Shown here one piece after another: positions 35,480-43,897 of a DNA stretch of 64,000 nucleotides (position 1 is its first letter; each line of letters begins with the position of its first letter). A model generated the notes under the pieces. The model was given only the letters and a program-made list of their open reading frames with translations. It had not been told where the DNA came from and searched no databases. The stretch is from Tepidicaulis sp002389665 (GTDB taxonomy: Bacteria; Pseudomonadota; Alphaproteobacteria; Parvibaculales; Parvibaculaceae), in contig NZ_OZ244942.1 in assembly GCF_965222285.1 (NCBI RefSeq), forward strand, positions 682,001-746,000, given 5' to 3'. Made by a program: the position numbers and the translations under genes.

Positions 35480-36097
35480 ATGACCGACAGCGCTCTTCGC
35501 AAAAAACCGGCCCAGGCCCGCTCCCGCGCCCGCTATGAGGCCATTCTTGCCGCCGCCAAGGCGCTGATCGCGGAAAAGGGCTCGGATACGGTGAAAATGA
35601 GCGAGGTGGCGGAGCAGGCGGGCGTGCCTATCGGCTCCGTCTATCAGTTCTTCCCGGACAAGGGCGCCATCATCCAGACGCTGGCTGAAGACTATATGGA
35701 GCAGGTGCGCGCGGGCCTGCGCGAGGAGGTGAAATCCATCACCGACAAGGAAAGCGCAGGCGCGCTCATCGCCCGGCTGATGGATAGCTATTACGCCTTC
35801 TTTTTGATGGAGCCCGTCGCGCGGGATATCTGGTGCGGCACCCAGGCCGACAAGCGCATGCAGGATATCGATATCGAGGATAGCCGCCTCAATGGCGAGA
35901 TTTTCTTTGCCGCTTTAAAGCCGCTTACCCCCCGCGCCGCCTGGAAAAGCCTCAAGACCGATTGCTTTTTGATGATGCAGCTCACGGGCGCCGCCGTCCG
36001 CCTTGCGGTCGCGCTGGACCGCAAGGAGGGCGACAGGATCATCGATGCCTATAAGGGCATGCTGCTTTCCAAGCTCATGCAGAACTTGGGAAGCTGA
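35480..36097 (+). CDS. TetR family transcriptional regulator
   Basis: A 205-residue regulator with an N-terminal helix-turn-helix (RYEAILAAAKALIAEKG, VKMSEVAEQAGVPIGSVYQF) at about residues 15-60 and a helical effector domain. The ATG at 35480 follows TTGGAAA; a TTG at 35420 is a weaker choice, because it would extend through the operator-like repeat. It is divergent from the FMO-SDR operon and most likely its repressor. It ends 5 bases from glyA, convergently. The effector is unknown. Confidence 0.86.
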   Translation: MTDSALRKKPAQARSRARYEAILAAAKALIAEKGSDTVKMSEVAEQAGVPIGSVYQFFPDKGAIIQTLAEDYMEQVRAGLREEVKSITDKESAGALIARLMDSYYAFFLMEPVARDIWCGTQADKRMQDIDIEDSRLNGEIFFAALKPLTPRAAWKSLKTDCFLMMQLTGAAVRLAVALDRKEGDRIIDAYKGMLLSKLMQNLGS

Positions 36098-36102
36098 ACC
36101 GC

Positions 36103-37437
36103 TTAAAGCCCCGGCACGGGAAAGCGCGCGCAAAGCGCCTCGGCTTCCGCGGCAAGGGCGGGCAAGATTTCCGCGCGCTTCCCCGCATCGGCGCTAAGGG
36201 CGGTTGCAATCATCGCGGCAATGCTTTCCATCTCGCTTTTCCCCATGCCCCGCGCGGTGGGCGCGGGCGTGCCGAGGCGGATGCCGGAAGGGCGCACCGG
36301 CGGGCGCGGATCGTCGGGGATCACCTGCTTGTTCGTCGTCAGGCCGATCTCATCGAGAAGGCGCTGCGCCTCATCGCCGCTCATGCCGAAACTTGCCTCG
36401 GTGTCGATGACCATGAGGTGGTTTTCCGTGCCCCCGGTCACGAGTTTGATCTGCCGGGAGGCGAGGGCATTGGCGAGCGCCTTGGCGTTCTCCAGCACCT
36501 GGCGGGCATAGGCTTTGAAGGCGCCCTCGCCCACAAGCTTCAGCGTTGTCGCGGTAGCCGCCACCTGGTTCATATGCGGGCCGCCCTGAAGGCCGGGAAA
36601 GACCGAGGCATCGAGCTTCTTGGCATGGGCTTTCTGCGTCAGGATCAGCCCGCCGCGCGGCCCCCGCATGGATTTATGCGTGGTCGTCGTCATGAAATCG
36701 AAACCGGCTTCCATGGGGTTGTTGAGCAGCCCCGCTGCGATGAAGCCTGCCGTATGGCTGACATCGGCCATGGTGAGCGCGCCCACCTCATCGGCAATTT
36801 CCTTGAAGGCGCGGTAATCGATGTCGCGCGGATAGGAAGAATGCCCGCAAACGATCATTTTGGGCCGGGTGCGCAAGGCTGCCTCCCGCACCGCGCCGAA
36901 ATCGATATGGCCCTCTGCATCCGTCTTGTAGCGGGTGAAATCGAACAGCTTGCCCATATGGCTGACCGGCGCGCCATGCGTCAGGTGCCCGCCATGGGAA
37001 AGGTTCATGGCAAGGATCGGGTCCCCAAGTTCCAGAAAACCGAGATAGACGGCCTGGTTCATGGGCGAGCCGGATAGCGGCTGCACGTTGGCGTGTTCCG
37101 CACCGAAAAGCGCCTTGGCCCGCTCCCGAGCCAGCTCTTCGACAATGTCGGTGTTTTCCTGCCCGCCATAATAGCGCCGGCCCGGATAGCCTTCCGAATA
37201 TTTATTGGTGAAGACCGAGCCGAGCAGCGCCAGCACTTCCGGGAAGGCATAGTTCTCCGACGGGATAAGTTCGAGCCCGCGCCGCTGGCGTTCTTCCTCG
37301 CGCAAAAGTGCAGCGGCGATATCGGGGTCGGATTGCGCAAGGCCCTCCCGCAGCGCATTCATGTCGGCCGCGCTTTGCGTTTCCTCGGGAAAACGGGCGG
37401 TGGGGGCGGAAGAAGAAAAAGAGGGTGTGATCGTCAT
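36103..37437 (-). CDS. glyA: Serine hydroxymethyltransferase
   Basis: A 444-residue PLP enzyme converting serine and tetrahydrofolate to glycine and 5,10-methylene-tetrahydrofolate. The PLP-binding Lys is in TTTTHKSMRGPRGG. Other family marks are LIPSENYAFPEVL, NKYSEGYPGRRYYGGQE, the SHMGKLFDFTRY segment and LGTPAPTARG. The first ~25 residues are an extra tail; an internal ATG at 37362 would give the standard N-terminus, but AGGAG precedes the first ATG. The 5' leader holds a ZTP riboswitch, so the gene should be raised when ZTP/ZMP signals folate shortage. In alphaproteobacteria a second glyA is usually elsewhere. Confidence 0.95.
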   Translation of the reverse strand: MTITPSFSSSAPTARFPEETQSAADMNALREGLAQSDPDIAAALLREEERQRRGLELIPSENYAFPEVLALLGSVFTNKYSEGYPGRRYYGGQENTDIVEELARERAKALFGAEHANVQPLSGSPMNQAVYLGFLELGDPILAMNLSHGGHLTHGAPVSHMGKLFDFTRYKTDAEGHIDFGAVREAALRTRPKMIVCGHSSYPRDIDYRAFKEIADEVGALTMADVSHTAGFIAAGLLNNPMEAGFDFMTTTTHKSMRGPRGGLILTQKAHAKKLDASVFPGLQGGPHMNQVAATATTLKLVGEGAFKAYARQVLENAKALANALASRQIKLVTGGTENHLMVIDTEASFGMSGDEAQRLLDEIGLTTNKQVIPDDPRPPVRPSGIRLGTPAPTARGMGKSEMESIAAMIATALSADAGKRAEILPALAAEAEALCARFPVPGL

Positions 37438-37760
37438 GAGGCAAGCTCCTGTTCAAAACAAAACCCGGCCAGCTTTTTCAAAGCTGCCCAGGCGAACGGC
37501 TTGGCCCTATGGCCCGATATGGTTCCGCGCTCCCTCGTGGTTCCCCACGCCCCGGCAAGACGATTGCCGGGTTTTCGCCAGTCACGCGGAATGCGACCGG
37601 TTTGATCACCATAAGAGATAGGGCGCGGCAAGAGGGCCGTCAACCCGCCTTTTCTGCCGCCCCTCTTGCCGGTCACGCCGTGCACGGAACATGGGAGGCC
37701 GTCTCTCGTTCGTTACCCGAGTGAGTAAAACGCGTGAAACCAACCAAGAAGGAGGAAGAC
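37438..37760. other. Gene-free region between glyA and the UrcA-like gene
   Basis: These 323 bases hold the ZTP riboswitch of glyA (minus strand, 37484-37589) with its downstream platform (37438-37483), and, nearer the UrcA-like gene, a perfect 11-base inverted repeat CGGCAAGAGGG (37626-37636) / CCCTCTTGCCG (37661-37671). That repeat has no T-run, so it does not look like a terminator. No extra gene is visible. Confidence 0.6.
37484..37589 (-). ncRNA. ZTP (pfl) riboswitch upstream of glyA
   Basis: Read on the minus strand, the conserved pfl-motif blocks appear in order: CGTGACTGGCG, a variable hairpin CCCGGCA..TGCCGGG, CGTGGGGAACCACGAGGGAG, the closing GCGCGG, and the pseudoknot-forming CCGTTCGCCTGGGCA. 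P1 pairs CCGC with GCGG. This class binds ZTP/ZMP and turns on folate and purine one-carbon genes, glyA among them. A 7-bp hairpin (CAGCTTT-GAA-AAAGCTG) lies just downstream, then GCCGGG and a T-rich stretch, before the AGGAG of glyA. Recognition is from memory of the consensus, not a covariance search. Confidence 0.9.
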
Positions 37761-38171
37761 ATGCGTATCAAATCTCTGACAGCCACGCTGGCCGCCTCCG
37801 CCTTTGCTCTGGCCGCGGGCGCCGCACAGGCCGAGGACATGGAAACCGGCGCCTCCTGGAGCCCGAAGGACCAGGAAGGCCTTTATGAAAAGCATATGGA
37901 GCTGACGCGCAAGGCGAACAGCAAGTGCGAAGACCTTGGCGGGTCCGCCTCCGCCAAGGCGCAGACGGATGACCGTCTTGCCGACCGCCGCGATGCCTGC
38001 GTGCGCCAGACGCTCGACAGCATGGCCGTGCAGACCGGTAATACCGGCGTCGTACTTGTCCACATGGCTCTGCCCGCGGACGTGCGTTACAACGAAAGCC
38101 GCACGGAAGCCTGGAAAAAACGGGCGATGGAAGGCACGCTCGTGACCATCCGCGAGGAAAGCGAAAGCTAA
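37761..38171 (+). CDS. Exported small protein, UrcA-like
   Basis: A 136-residue protein with a signal peptide ending at AAGAAQAE (~residue 24). The mature part has two cysteines about 33 residues apart (ANSKCEDLGG and RRDACVRQTLDSM) and a helical pattern that resembles the UrcA family of alphaproteobacterial periplasmic proteins, whose role is unknown. The likeness is moderate. AAGGAGG lies before the chosen ATG. A terminator follows the stop. It is monocistronic. Confidence 0.6.
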   Translation: MRIKSLTATLAASAFALAAGAAQAEDMETGASWSPKDQEGLYEKHMELTRKANSKCEDLGGSASAKAQTDDRLADRRDACVRQTLDSMAVQTGNTGVVLVHMALPADVRYNESRTEAWKKRAMEGTLVTIREESES

Positions 38172-38200
38172 GCGCGTCTGAGCCGCGCACATAAAAGAAG

Positions 38201-38233
38201 GACCGGCCTTCCGCATTGGGAGGCCGGTCTTTT
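38201..38233 (+). terminator. Intrinsic terminator
   Basis: GACCGGCCT (38201-38209) pairs with AGGCCGGTC (38221-38229), followed by TTTT. It lies 30 bases after the UrcA-like gene. Confidence 0.8.
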
Positions 38234-38313
38234 CATGTCTCTTTGGTGGTTTCAATCGCCCCGATTCTCATTAAGCTGCCGGGCGGCTTTAGGCAAAGGC
38301 GAGTGACAAGGTG

Positions 38314-39357
38314 ATGGCAGTCAGGTCGGCGTTCGAAATGGGCGGGGTGGATGTAGCACCGGGCACCCGGCAGACCGTGCAATTGCCGCTTGGCGTCCTG
38401 TCCAATCACACGCCCATGACGCTGCCCGTTCAGGTCGTGCATGGAAGGCGGGAGGGCCCGGTGCTTTTCGTCAGCGCGGCGGTGCACGGCGATGAGATTA
38501 TCGGCGTCGAAATCGTCCGCCGGCTTCTGCGCCAGCCTGCCTTGAAGCAGCTGCGCGGCACGCTCATCGCCGTTCCCATCGTCAATGCTTTCGGCTTCAT
38601 CAATCATTCGCGCTACCTGCCGGACCGGCGCGATCTCAACCGCTGCTTTCCCGGCAGCGGCGACGGCTCCTTTGCCGGGCGCCTGGCGCATCTTTTCCTG
38701 AGCGAAGTGGTGGCGCGCGCCGATCTCGGCATCGATCTTCATTCGGCCGCCATTCACCGCACGAACCTGCCGCAGATCCGGGTCTCTCCTTCGAAGCCGG
38801 AAACCATGGACCTCGCGCTTGCCTTCGGCGCGCCGGTCGTCATCACCTCGAAACTGCGCGAGGGATCCTTGCGCGAGGCGGCAAAGGAAAAGGGCGTCGA
38901 TGTGCTTCTCTATGAAGCGGGCGAGGGGCTGCGCTTCGATGAAATGGCGATCCGCACCGGCGTTGCGGGCATTTTGCGCATCATGCACGGCCTCGGCATG
39001 GTGGCGCGCCGGGCCATTGCGCCGGCCCGTGTCACCTCCATCCTCTCCGCCAAAAGCAGCTGGCTGCGCGCGCCTGAGGGCGGCATTCTGCGCGCTTATA
39101 AAGGCATCGGCGCCATGGCGGAAAAGGGCGAGGTCGTCGGCGTCATTTCCGATCCTTTCGGGGAAACGGATATAGAGATCGAAGCGGGCGAGCCCGGCCT
39201 TGTCATCGGCCGCACCAATCTGCCCATCGTCAATCAGGGCGATGCGCTCTTTCATATCGCCCGGGTGCGCAAGCCCGACACGGCGGAAGCCCGGATCGGC
39301 GCCCTGGCCGAGCAGCTCGGCGAGGCGGCGATCTTCGATGAAGACGAGATCATCTGA
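38314..39357 (+). CDS. Succinylglutamate desuccinylase/aspartoacylase family zinc hydrolase
   Basis: A 347-residue M14-like zinc carboxypeptidase-fold enzyme. AAVHGDEIIGVEIVRRL carries the first His and Glu ligands, LNRCFPG and then DLGIDLHSAA supply the next His, and the catalytic Glu is probably in the LLYEAGEGLRFDE segment. A C-terminal beta-rich domain with GGILRAYKGIGAMAEKGE follows. The family removes acyl groups from amino acids or esters; the substrate is not known. The start is uncertain among GTG 38311, ATG 38314 and ATG 38338; 38314 was used. No partner genes are adjacent. Confidence 0.83.
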   Translation: MAVRSAFEMGGVDVAPGTRQTVQLPLGVLSNHTPMTLPVQVVHGRREGPVLFVSAAVHGDEIIGVEIVRRLLRQPALKQLRGTLIAVPIVNAFGFINHSRYLPDRRDLNRCFPGSGDGSFAGRLAHLFLSEVVARADLGIDLHSAAIHRTNLPQIRVSPSKPETMDLALAFGAPVVITSKLREGSLREAAKEKGVDVLLYEAGEGLRFDEMAIRTGVAGILRIMHGLGMVARRAIAPARVTSILSAKSSWLRAPEGGILRAYKGIGAMAEKGEVVGVISDPFGETDIEIEAGEPGLVIGRTNLPIVNQGDALFHIARVRKPDTAEARIGALAEQLGEAAIFDEDEII

Positions 39358-39451
39358 GGGCGGATTGTCCAACGCAGACTGAAACGTCACGTTTTTGCAA
39401 CAAATGCGTGCAAAGCGCCCCTTTTGGCGCCTTCCTGGCCGCGCAGGCCAT

Positions 39452-39479
39452 TTGAATCCGCCTTATCGCCGCCTAGACT
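39452..39479 (+). promoter_or_regulatory. Candidate promoter of the outer-membrane barrel gene
   Basis: TTGAAT (39452-39457) and TAGACT (39474-39479), 16 bases apart, lie ~50 bases before the start codon of the 204-residue barrel protein. Confidence 0.45.
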
Positions 39480-39527
39480 GTCCCGAACCGGTACACAATA
39501 AACCTGCCGGGGTCTGGGGAGAGACAT

Positions 39528-40142
39528 ATGAAAAAGCAGCTTTTGAAAACGGCGGCGCTGTCCGCCTTGTTGGCAACCGGCATGAGCGGCGGCGCGCTCG
39601 CCGAAGCGGCAACGCCGGGCCTTTATGTGAGCCTTGGCGCGGGCATGAACTGGCTGGACGATGTTGAAAGCGGTGGCCAAACCACCTCCTTCGATGAAGG
39701 GTTCATCATCAACGGCGCGCTCGGCTATGACAGCGGCGATATCTCGAAAATGGGTAAATACCGCCTCGAAGCGGAAATCTCTTGGAGCGAGAACGACACC
39801 GATACGGTCACTGCAGGCGGCGTGACGGGTAATGCCGGCGGCGAGGTCGAGCAGTTCGGCTTTATGGTCAACGGCTATTGGGACTTCCTGCCGGGTGAAC
39901 GGCTGCGTCCTTATGTCGGCATCGGCCTCGGTCTGACGGATCTCGACCAGACCCTCACCGTGGGCGGTCTGACGGCGAGCGCGGACGGCACGGAATTCAC
40001 CTATCGCGGGGCGCTGGGCGCGAGCTACGCGCTCGATGCCAATTGGGCGATCGATCTCGGCTACCGCTACACGGTCGTCAATGCCGACAATGACGACGCG
40101 GAAAACCATTCGGTGCTGACGAGCTTGCGCTACAAGTTCTAA
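39528..40142 (+). CDS. Small outer-membrane beta-barrel protein
   Basis: A 204-residue protein with a signal peptide (cleavage near GGALAEA, ~residue 26) and an eight-strand barrel pattern of alternating polar and hydrophobic residues, for example GLYVSLGAGMNWL, RPYVGIGLGLTDL and NWAIDLGYRYTVV, ending in the C-terminal aromatic LRYKF needed for BAM insertion. It resembles the OmpW/Omp25/surface-antigen type barrels of alphaproteobacteria. The role may be structural or adhesion; none can be assigned. GGGGAGAG precedes the ATG. It has its own promoter and a strong terminator. Confidence 0.8.
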   Translation: MKKQLLKTAALSALLATGMSGGALAEAATPGLYVSLGAGMNWLDDVESGGQTTSFDEGFIINGALGYDSGDISKMGKYRLEAEISWSENDTDTVTAGGVTGNAGGEVEQFGFMVNGYWDFLPGERLRPYVGIGLGLTDLDQTLTVGGLTASADGTEFTYRGALGASYALDANWAIDLGYRYTVVNADNDDAENHSVLTSLRYKF

Positions 40143-40163
40143 ACGGCACGCTTCTGTTCCGGC

Positions 40164-40198
40164 AAAAAGGGCGCGGAAAACTCCGCGCCCTTTTTGTT
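40164..40198. terminator. Bidirectional intrinsic terminator
   Basis: AAAAAGGGCGCGGA (40164-40177) pairs with TCCGCGCCCTTTTT (40182-40195), loop AAAC, 14-bp stem with T-runs on both strands. It separates the convergent barrel gene and the lipoprotein gene. Confidence 0.92.
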
Positions 40199-40778
40199 AT
40201 TCGACTACTTGAATAAGTTTGGTTTCAAGCTTGGAAACGAGATCAGGAGCGTGTTGTTCGAGCGCCGATTTGGCTGCTGGAGTCCGGTCGATGATTTCGT
40301 ATTTGACCCTGTCGTTCCGCCCGGTTACAGCGCTCCCGCCCAATCCTGAAACCAGGATGCGGCCCGCGTGAATAACGTCCCCGGCTTTCACATCGAGAGG
40401 TGAAAGAGGAATACCTGTGGCCGGGTCGTAAGGCTTGACCGGGAGAGGTTCGCGCGGTTGAGCGAGGATGTCGCGGGAGACGATAATAAATTTGTACCGG
40501 CCGGGCGGGAGCCTGACGAAAAACTCTTTGTCGGCGGCCTTCTCGGAAAAGATGTAATAGTGATTGGCGGTGGAACTTTCGTTTTGAAGATAGATTTTCA
40601 CCAAATCGAGATCAGCTCCGTCCTTGGCGAAGGCGCTCATCAGAATGACGGCTTCGCGCGTTGGATCGATTTGTCCAGTAGGCTCTTTGATGGGATGTTT
40701 AGGGGCGCTGCTGCCGCATGCTGCCAAGAATGCAAGTAGTGCAAAAGCGAAGCCCGTCTTGAGAAGGCTTAAAGGCAT
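40197..40778 (-). CDS. Predicted lipoprotein of unknown function
   Basis: A 193-residue protein with an N-terminal hydrophobic stretch ending in a lipobox LAAC (Cys21). The mature part has a beta-rich core: YYIFSEKAADKEFFVRLPPG, then RYKFIIVSRDI, the kind of segment seen in DUF2846-like carbohydrate-binding folds (a value-limiting strand followed by PPGRYKF), but I cannot name the family with confidence. The gene is less GC-rich than its neighbours. It stands alone between the barrel gene and groEL, with a weak AAGAGAGA ribosome site. Confidence 0.65.
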   Translation of the reverse strand: MPLSLLKTGFAFALLAFLAACGSSAPKHPIKEPTGQIDPTREAVILMSAFAKDGADLDLVKIYLQNESSTANHYYIFSEKAADKEFFVRLPPGRYKFIIVSRDILAQPREPLPVKPYDPATGIPLSPLDVKAGDVIHAGRILVSGLGGSAVTGRNDRVKYEIIDRTPAAKSALEQHAPDLVSKLETKLIQVVE

Positions 40779-40851
40779 TTGATCGTCTCTCTTATATAAA
40801 ACAAACCATTCATTATATTAATTCGAGCCTTTAAGGGTGCAAGCAAAGAAA

Positions 40852-40879
40852 AACCCGGCCCTCTTGCGAAGGCCGGGTT
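40852..40879 (-). terminator. groEL terminator
   Basis: On the minus strand AACCCGGCC pairs with GGCCGGGTT around a 10-base loop and is followed by TTTCTTT. It lies ~45 bases past the groEL stop codon. Confidence 0.85.
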
Positions 40880-40924
40880 CTTTGTTCCGTGAGCTTTAGG
40901 CTCAGGGAGCATGACGGGGCATGA

Positions 40925-42577
40925 TTACATCATGCCGCCCATGCCGCCCATTCCGCCCATGCCGCCCATATCGGGCATGCCGCCGCCGGCGCCTTCTTTC
41001 TTCGGCTTCTCGGCGATCATGGCTTCCGTGGTGATCAGAAGCGCGGCAACGGAGGCTGCGTCCTGAAGCGCGGTGCGCACGACCTTGGTCGGGTCGATAA
41101 TGCCTTCTTCGACCATATCGACATATTCTTCGGTCTGTGCGTTGAAGCCGAAGGTCACCTTTTTGCTTTCCAGCACTTTGGCGACGACGATGGAGGCTTC
41201 CACGCCCGCATTTTCCACGATCTGACGGATCGGGGCTTCGAGCGCGCGGCGCACGATGTTGATGCCGGCCTGAATGTCGGCATTGTCATCGCTGAGCGCG
41301 GCAACGGCTTTCGTTGCCTGCAGAAGCGCGGTGCCGCCGCCCGGTACGATGCCTTCTTCAACGGCAGCGCGGGTGGCGTTCAGCGCGTCGTCCACGCGGT
41401 CTTTACGCTCTTTCACTTCGACTTCCGTCGCACCGCCGACCTTGATCACCGCAACGCCGCCGGCGAGTTTCGCCAGGCGTTCTTGCAGTTTTTCGCGGTC
41501 GTAATCGGAGGTGGTTTCTTCGATCTGACGGCGGATCTGCTCGGTGCGTGCTTCGATGTCTTTCTTCTTGCCCGCGCCGTCGACGATCGTCGTGTCGTCT
41601 TTCGTGATGTTGACGCGCTTGGCCTGGCCGAGCATGTCGATCGTCACGTTTTCCAGCTTGATGCCCAGATCTTCCGAGATCACCTGGCCGCCCGTCAGGA
41701 TCGCGATGTCCTCGAGCATGGCCTTGCGGCGGTCGCCGAAGCCCGGCGCTTTCACGGCAGCGATCTTCAGGCCGCCGCGCAGCTTGTTGACCACGAGGGT
41801 CGCCAGCGCTTCGCCTTCGATGTCTTCTGCAATGATGAGCAGCGGACGGCCCGACTGCACGACCGATTCCAGGATCGGGATCATCGCCTGCATGGAGGAG
41901 AGTTTCTTCTCATGCAGCAGAATGTAGGGATCGTCGAGTTCGGCGATCATCTTTTCCGCATTGGTGATGAAGTAAGGCGAGAGATAGCCGCGGTCGAACT
42001 GCATGCCTTCCACGACTTCCAGTTCGCTTTCCAGGCTCTTGGCTTCTTCGACCGTGATCACGCCTTCATTGCCGACTTTCGACATGGCATCGGCGATCAT
42101 CTGACCGATTTCGCGTTCGCCGTTTGCCGAGATTGTGCCGACCTGAGCGATTTCCGAGTTGTCTTTGACTTTCTTGGAGCGCTTTTTCAGGTCTGCGACG
42201 GCGGCGAGAACCGCTTTGTCGACACCGCGCTTCAGGTCCATCGGGTTCATGCCGGCGGTCACGGCCTTAGCGCCTTCGCGCACGATCGCCTGGGTCAGAA
42301 CCGTTGCGGTGGTGGTGCCGTCGCCAGCCGTGTCATTGGTCTTGGAGGCGACTTCGCGCACCATCTGCGCGCCCATGTTTTCGAACTTGTCTTCAAGCTC
42401 GATTTCCTTGGCGACCGACACGCCGTCTTTCGTGGTGCGCGGAGCGCCGAAAGACTTTTCGATCACCACGTTGCGGCCTTTCGGGCCGAGCGTGACTTTT
42501 ACTGCATCGGCCAGAATGTCCACGCCTTTGAGCATACGCTGGCGGGCGTCGTTGCCGAATTTGATTTCCTTAGCCAT
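40925..42577 (-). CDS. groEL: Chaperonin GroEL
   Basis: A 550-residue 60-kDa chaperonin. The N-terminal KEIKFGNDARQRMLKGVDI, ATP-binding GDGTTTATVL, and the flexible GGM-rich tail (MPDMGGMGGMGGMGGMM) are all standard. Two rings of seven subunits fold client proteins in the cytoplasm with GroES. groES lies 105 bases upstream on the same strand; the operon is preceded by a CIRCE and a sigma-70/32-like promoter. Length and motifs are fully normal. Confidence 0.98.
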   Translation of the reverse strand: MAKEIKFGNDARQRMLKGVDILADAVKVTLGPKGRNVVIEKSFGAPRTTKDGVSVAKEIELEDKFENMGAQMVREVASKTNDTAGDGTTTATVLTQAIVREGAKAVTAGMNPMDLKRGVDKAVLAAVADLKKRSKKVKDNSEIAQVGTISANGEREIGQMIADAMSKVGNEGVITVEEAKSLESELEVVEGMQFDRGYLSPYFITNAEKMIAELDDPYILLHEKKLSSMQAMIPILESVVQSGRPLLIIAEDIEGEALATLVVNKLRGGLKIAAVKAPGFGDRRKAMLEDIAILTGGQVISEDLGIKLENVTIDMLGQAKRVNITKDDTTIVDGAGKKKDIEARTEQIRRQIEETTSDYDREKLQERLAKLAGGVAVIKVGGATEVEVKERKDRVDDALNATRAAVEEGIVPGGGTALLQATKAVAALSDDNADIQAGINIVRRALEAPIRQIVENAGVEASIVVAKVLESKKVTFGFNAQTEEYVDMVEEGIIDPTKVVRTALQDAASVAALLITTEAMIAEKPKKEGAGGGMPDMGGMGGMGGMGGMM

Positions 42578-42682
42578 AGTCCTCAGATCCTTCTCTCAAG
42601 GTCTAGTCTTGAGCGTTATCCTTAAAAGCGGTGCGCGGCAGGCGGCATGAAAAAAGCCGTCCTGCGAAAGCAGCACAGCTTC

Positions 42683-42970
42683 TTATTCGATGATGCCGAG
42701 AATGTCGGATTCCTTCATGATCAGCAGGTCTTCGCCGCCGACCTTCACTTCCGTGCCGGACCATTTGCCGAAGAGCACCTTGTCGCCCTTTTTGACGTCA
42801 AGTTTCACGGTCTTGCCGGATTCGTCTTTGGCGCCCGGGCCAACGGCCACGACTTCGCCCTGGGACGGCTTTTCCTGAGCCGTTTCGGGAATGATGATGC
42901 CGCCAGAGGTCTTGGTGTCCTCTTCAACCCGGCGAACGAGCACGCGATCGTGCAAAGGACGGAACTTCAT
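42683..42970 (-). CDS. groES: Co-chaperonin GroES
   Basis: A 95-residue 10-kDa chaperonin. It begins MKFRPLHDRVLVRRVE, has the mobile-loop sequence TSGGIIIPETAQEKP and GDKVLFGKWSGTEV, and ends near DILGIIE. It caps the GroEL cage. It is the first gene of the groES-groEL operon, under CIRCE control. Confidence 0.98.
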   Translation of the reverse strand: MKFRPLHDRVLVRRVEEDTKTSGGIIIPETAQEKPSQGEVVAVGPGAKDESGKTVKLDVKKGDKVLFGKWSGTEVKVGGEDLLIMKESDILGIIE

Positions 42971-43029
42971 CTGAATGTCTCCCTTGAACCCCGTCTAAGA
43001 GATTGGAATTCATGAATTTTTCAAGATTG

Positions 43030-43056
43030 TTAGCACTCCCCTCATGTGAGTGCTAA
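43030..43056 (-). promoter_or_regulatory. CIRCE operator of groESL
   Basis: A perfect CIRCE: TTAGCACTC (43030-43038), nine bases, GAGTGCTAA (43048-43056). HrcA binds this element and is released on heat shock. It lies between the promoter and groES, in the 5' untranslated region. Confidence 0.97.
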
Positions 43057-43070
43057 CAAAGGTCGCCGCA

Positions 43071-43099
43071 CAAATAGGCACATGCCCGGCCCCTGTCAA
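43071..43099 (-). promoter_or_regulatory. groESL promoter
   Basis: On the minus strand TTGACA (43094-43099) and TATTTG (43071-43076) are 17 bases apart, giving a start near 43064, just upstream of CIRCE. Confidence 0.75.
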
Positions 43100-43129
43100 G
43101 AGACCCTGGGAAGCGGCGGGGTGATTCTT

Positions 43130-43897
43130 TTAAGACGCCTGCGCAGCCGGATTTTGCCGGGAGCGCGCCGCACCTGCGGCAGGCTGGGCGAAGGCGAGAA
43201 CCGGCGCGCCTTCGCTCCCATTGCTCCCTTGTCTGGCCAAGTGGTCGCAAAGCGCACCGGTGAAAAGGGCAAGGCCCAGCATTTCGAGGGTTTCTTCGCA
43301 TATCGCGAGGAGCGCGACGAGCGGCGCCTCTTCACCTTGAGCCGTAATGACATAGCCGGAAGCCATTTCAAGCCCGAGTGCCCCGCCGACGAAAAGCGTG
43401 CCCGAGGCGATGAAAAGCGCCGCGCTGCGCCGGGGCAGAGAAAGAAGGAAAGGCACCATGGCAAGGCCGAAGCCGCCCACAAGCACGAGGGCGGGCAGTA
43501 CCCAGGCCCAGTAGAAGATGCCGCTCAGCCCGAACGCACTGCGCAAGGGCTCGATAAAGACTTCATGGATGCCCGTTGCCTCATCGAGCGAGAGATAGGC
43601 AAAGGCCGCAGCCAGCGCGAGCCAGGAGCGGGTATGCCCGCGGCCTTGGCTTTCGGCCTGGCGGGCGGCCTGGCGGGCGGTAAGAAAAAGCAGACCTGCC
43701 GAAGCCATCATCATGAGAGAGGAATACCAGGCGCCGAAATTCATCTCCGAGTCGAGATTGAGGTGGCGCAGGTCTTTCAGCGCCGTGTCATAGCCGATCG
43801 CGCCGAGCGCTGCTTCGCGCACCAGGGCAAGCCCGGCCAGCACCGCCGTGCCGGTAAAAAGCAGCCGCCACACGGCCCGCGCATTTATCCTCAGCAT
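43130..43897 (-). CDS. Conserved multispanning membrane protein of unknown function
   Basis: A 255-residue protein with about six transmembrane segments. Two membrane-proximal acidic motifs stand out: AYLSLDEATGIHE (~residues 100-112) and ICEETLEMLG (~205-214); together they could form a metal or haem site at the membrane face, but that is speculation. The last ~35 residues are a soluble Ala/Gln-rich tail. I do not recognise the family with confidence. It stands alone upstream of groES (same strand, with the groES promoter after it) and is divergent from the Aat-like gene. Confidence 0.65.
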   Translation of the reverse strand: MLRINARAVWRLLFTGTAVLAGLALVREAALGAIGYDTALKDLRHLNLDSEMNFGAWYSSLMMMASAGLLFLTARQAARQAESQGRGHTRSWLALAAAFAYLSLDEATGIHEVFIEPLRSAFGLSGIFYWAWVLPALVLVGGFGLAMVPFLLSLPRRSAALFIASGTLFVGGALGLEMASGYVITAQGEEAPLVALLAICEETLEMLGLALFTGALCDHLARQGSNGSEGAPVLAFAQPAAGAARSRQNPAAQAS

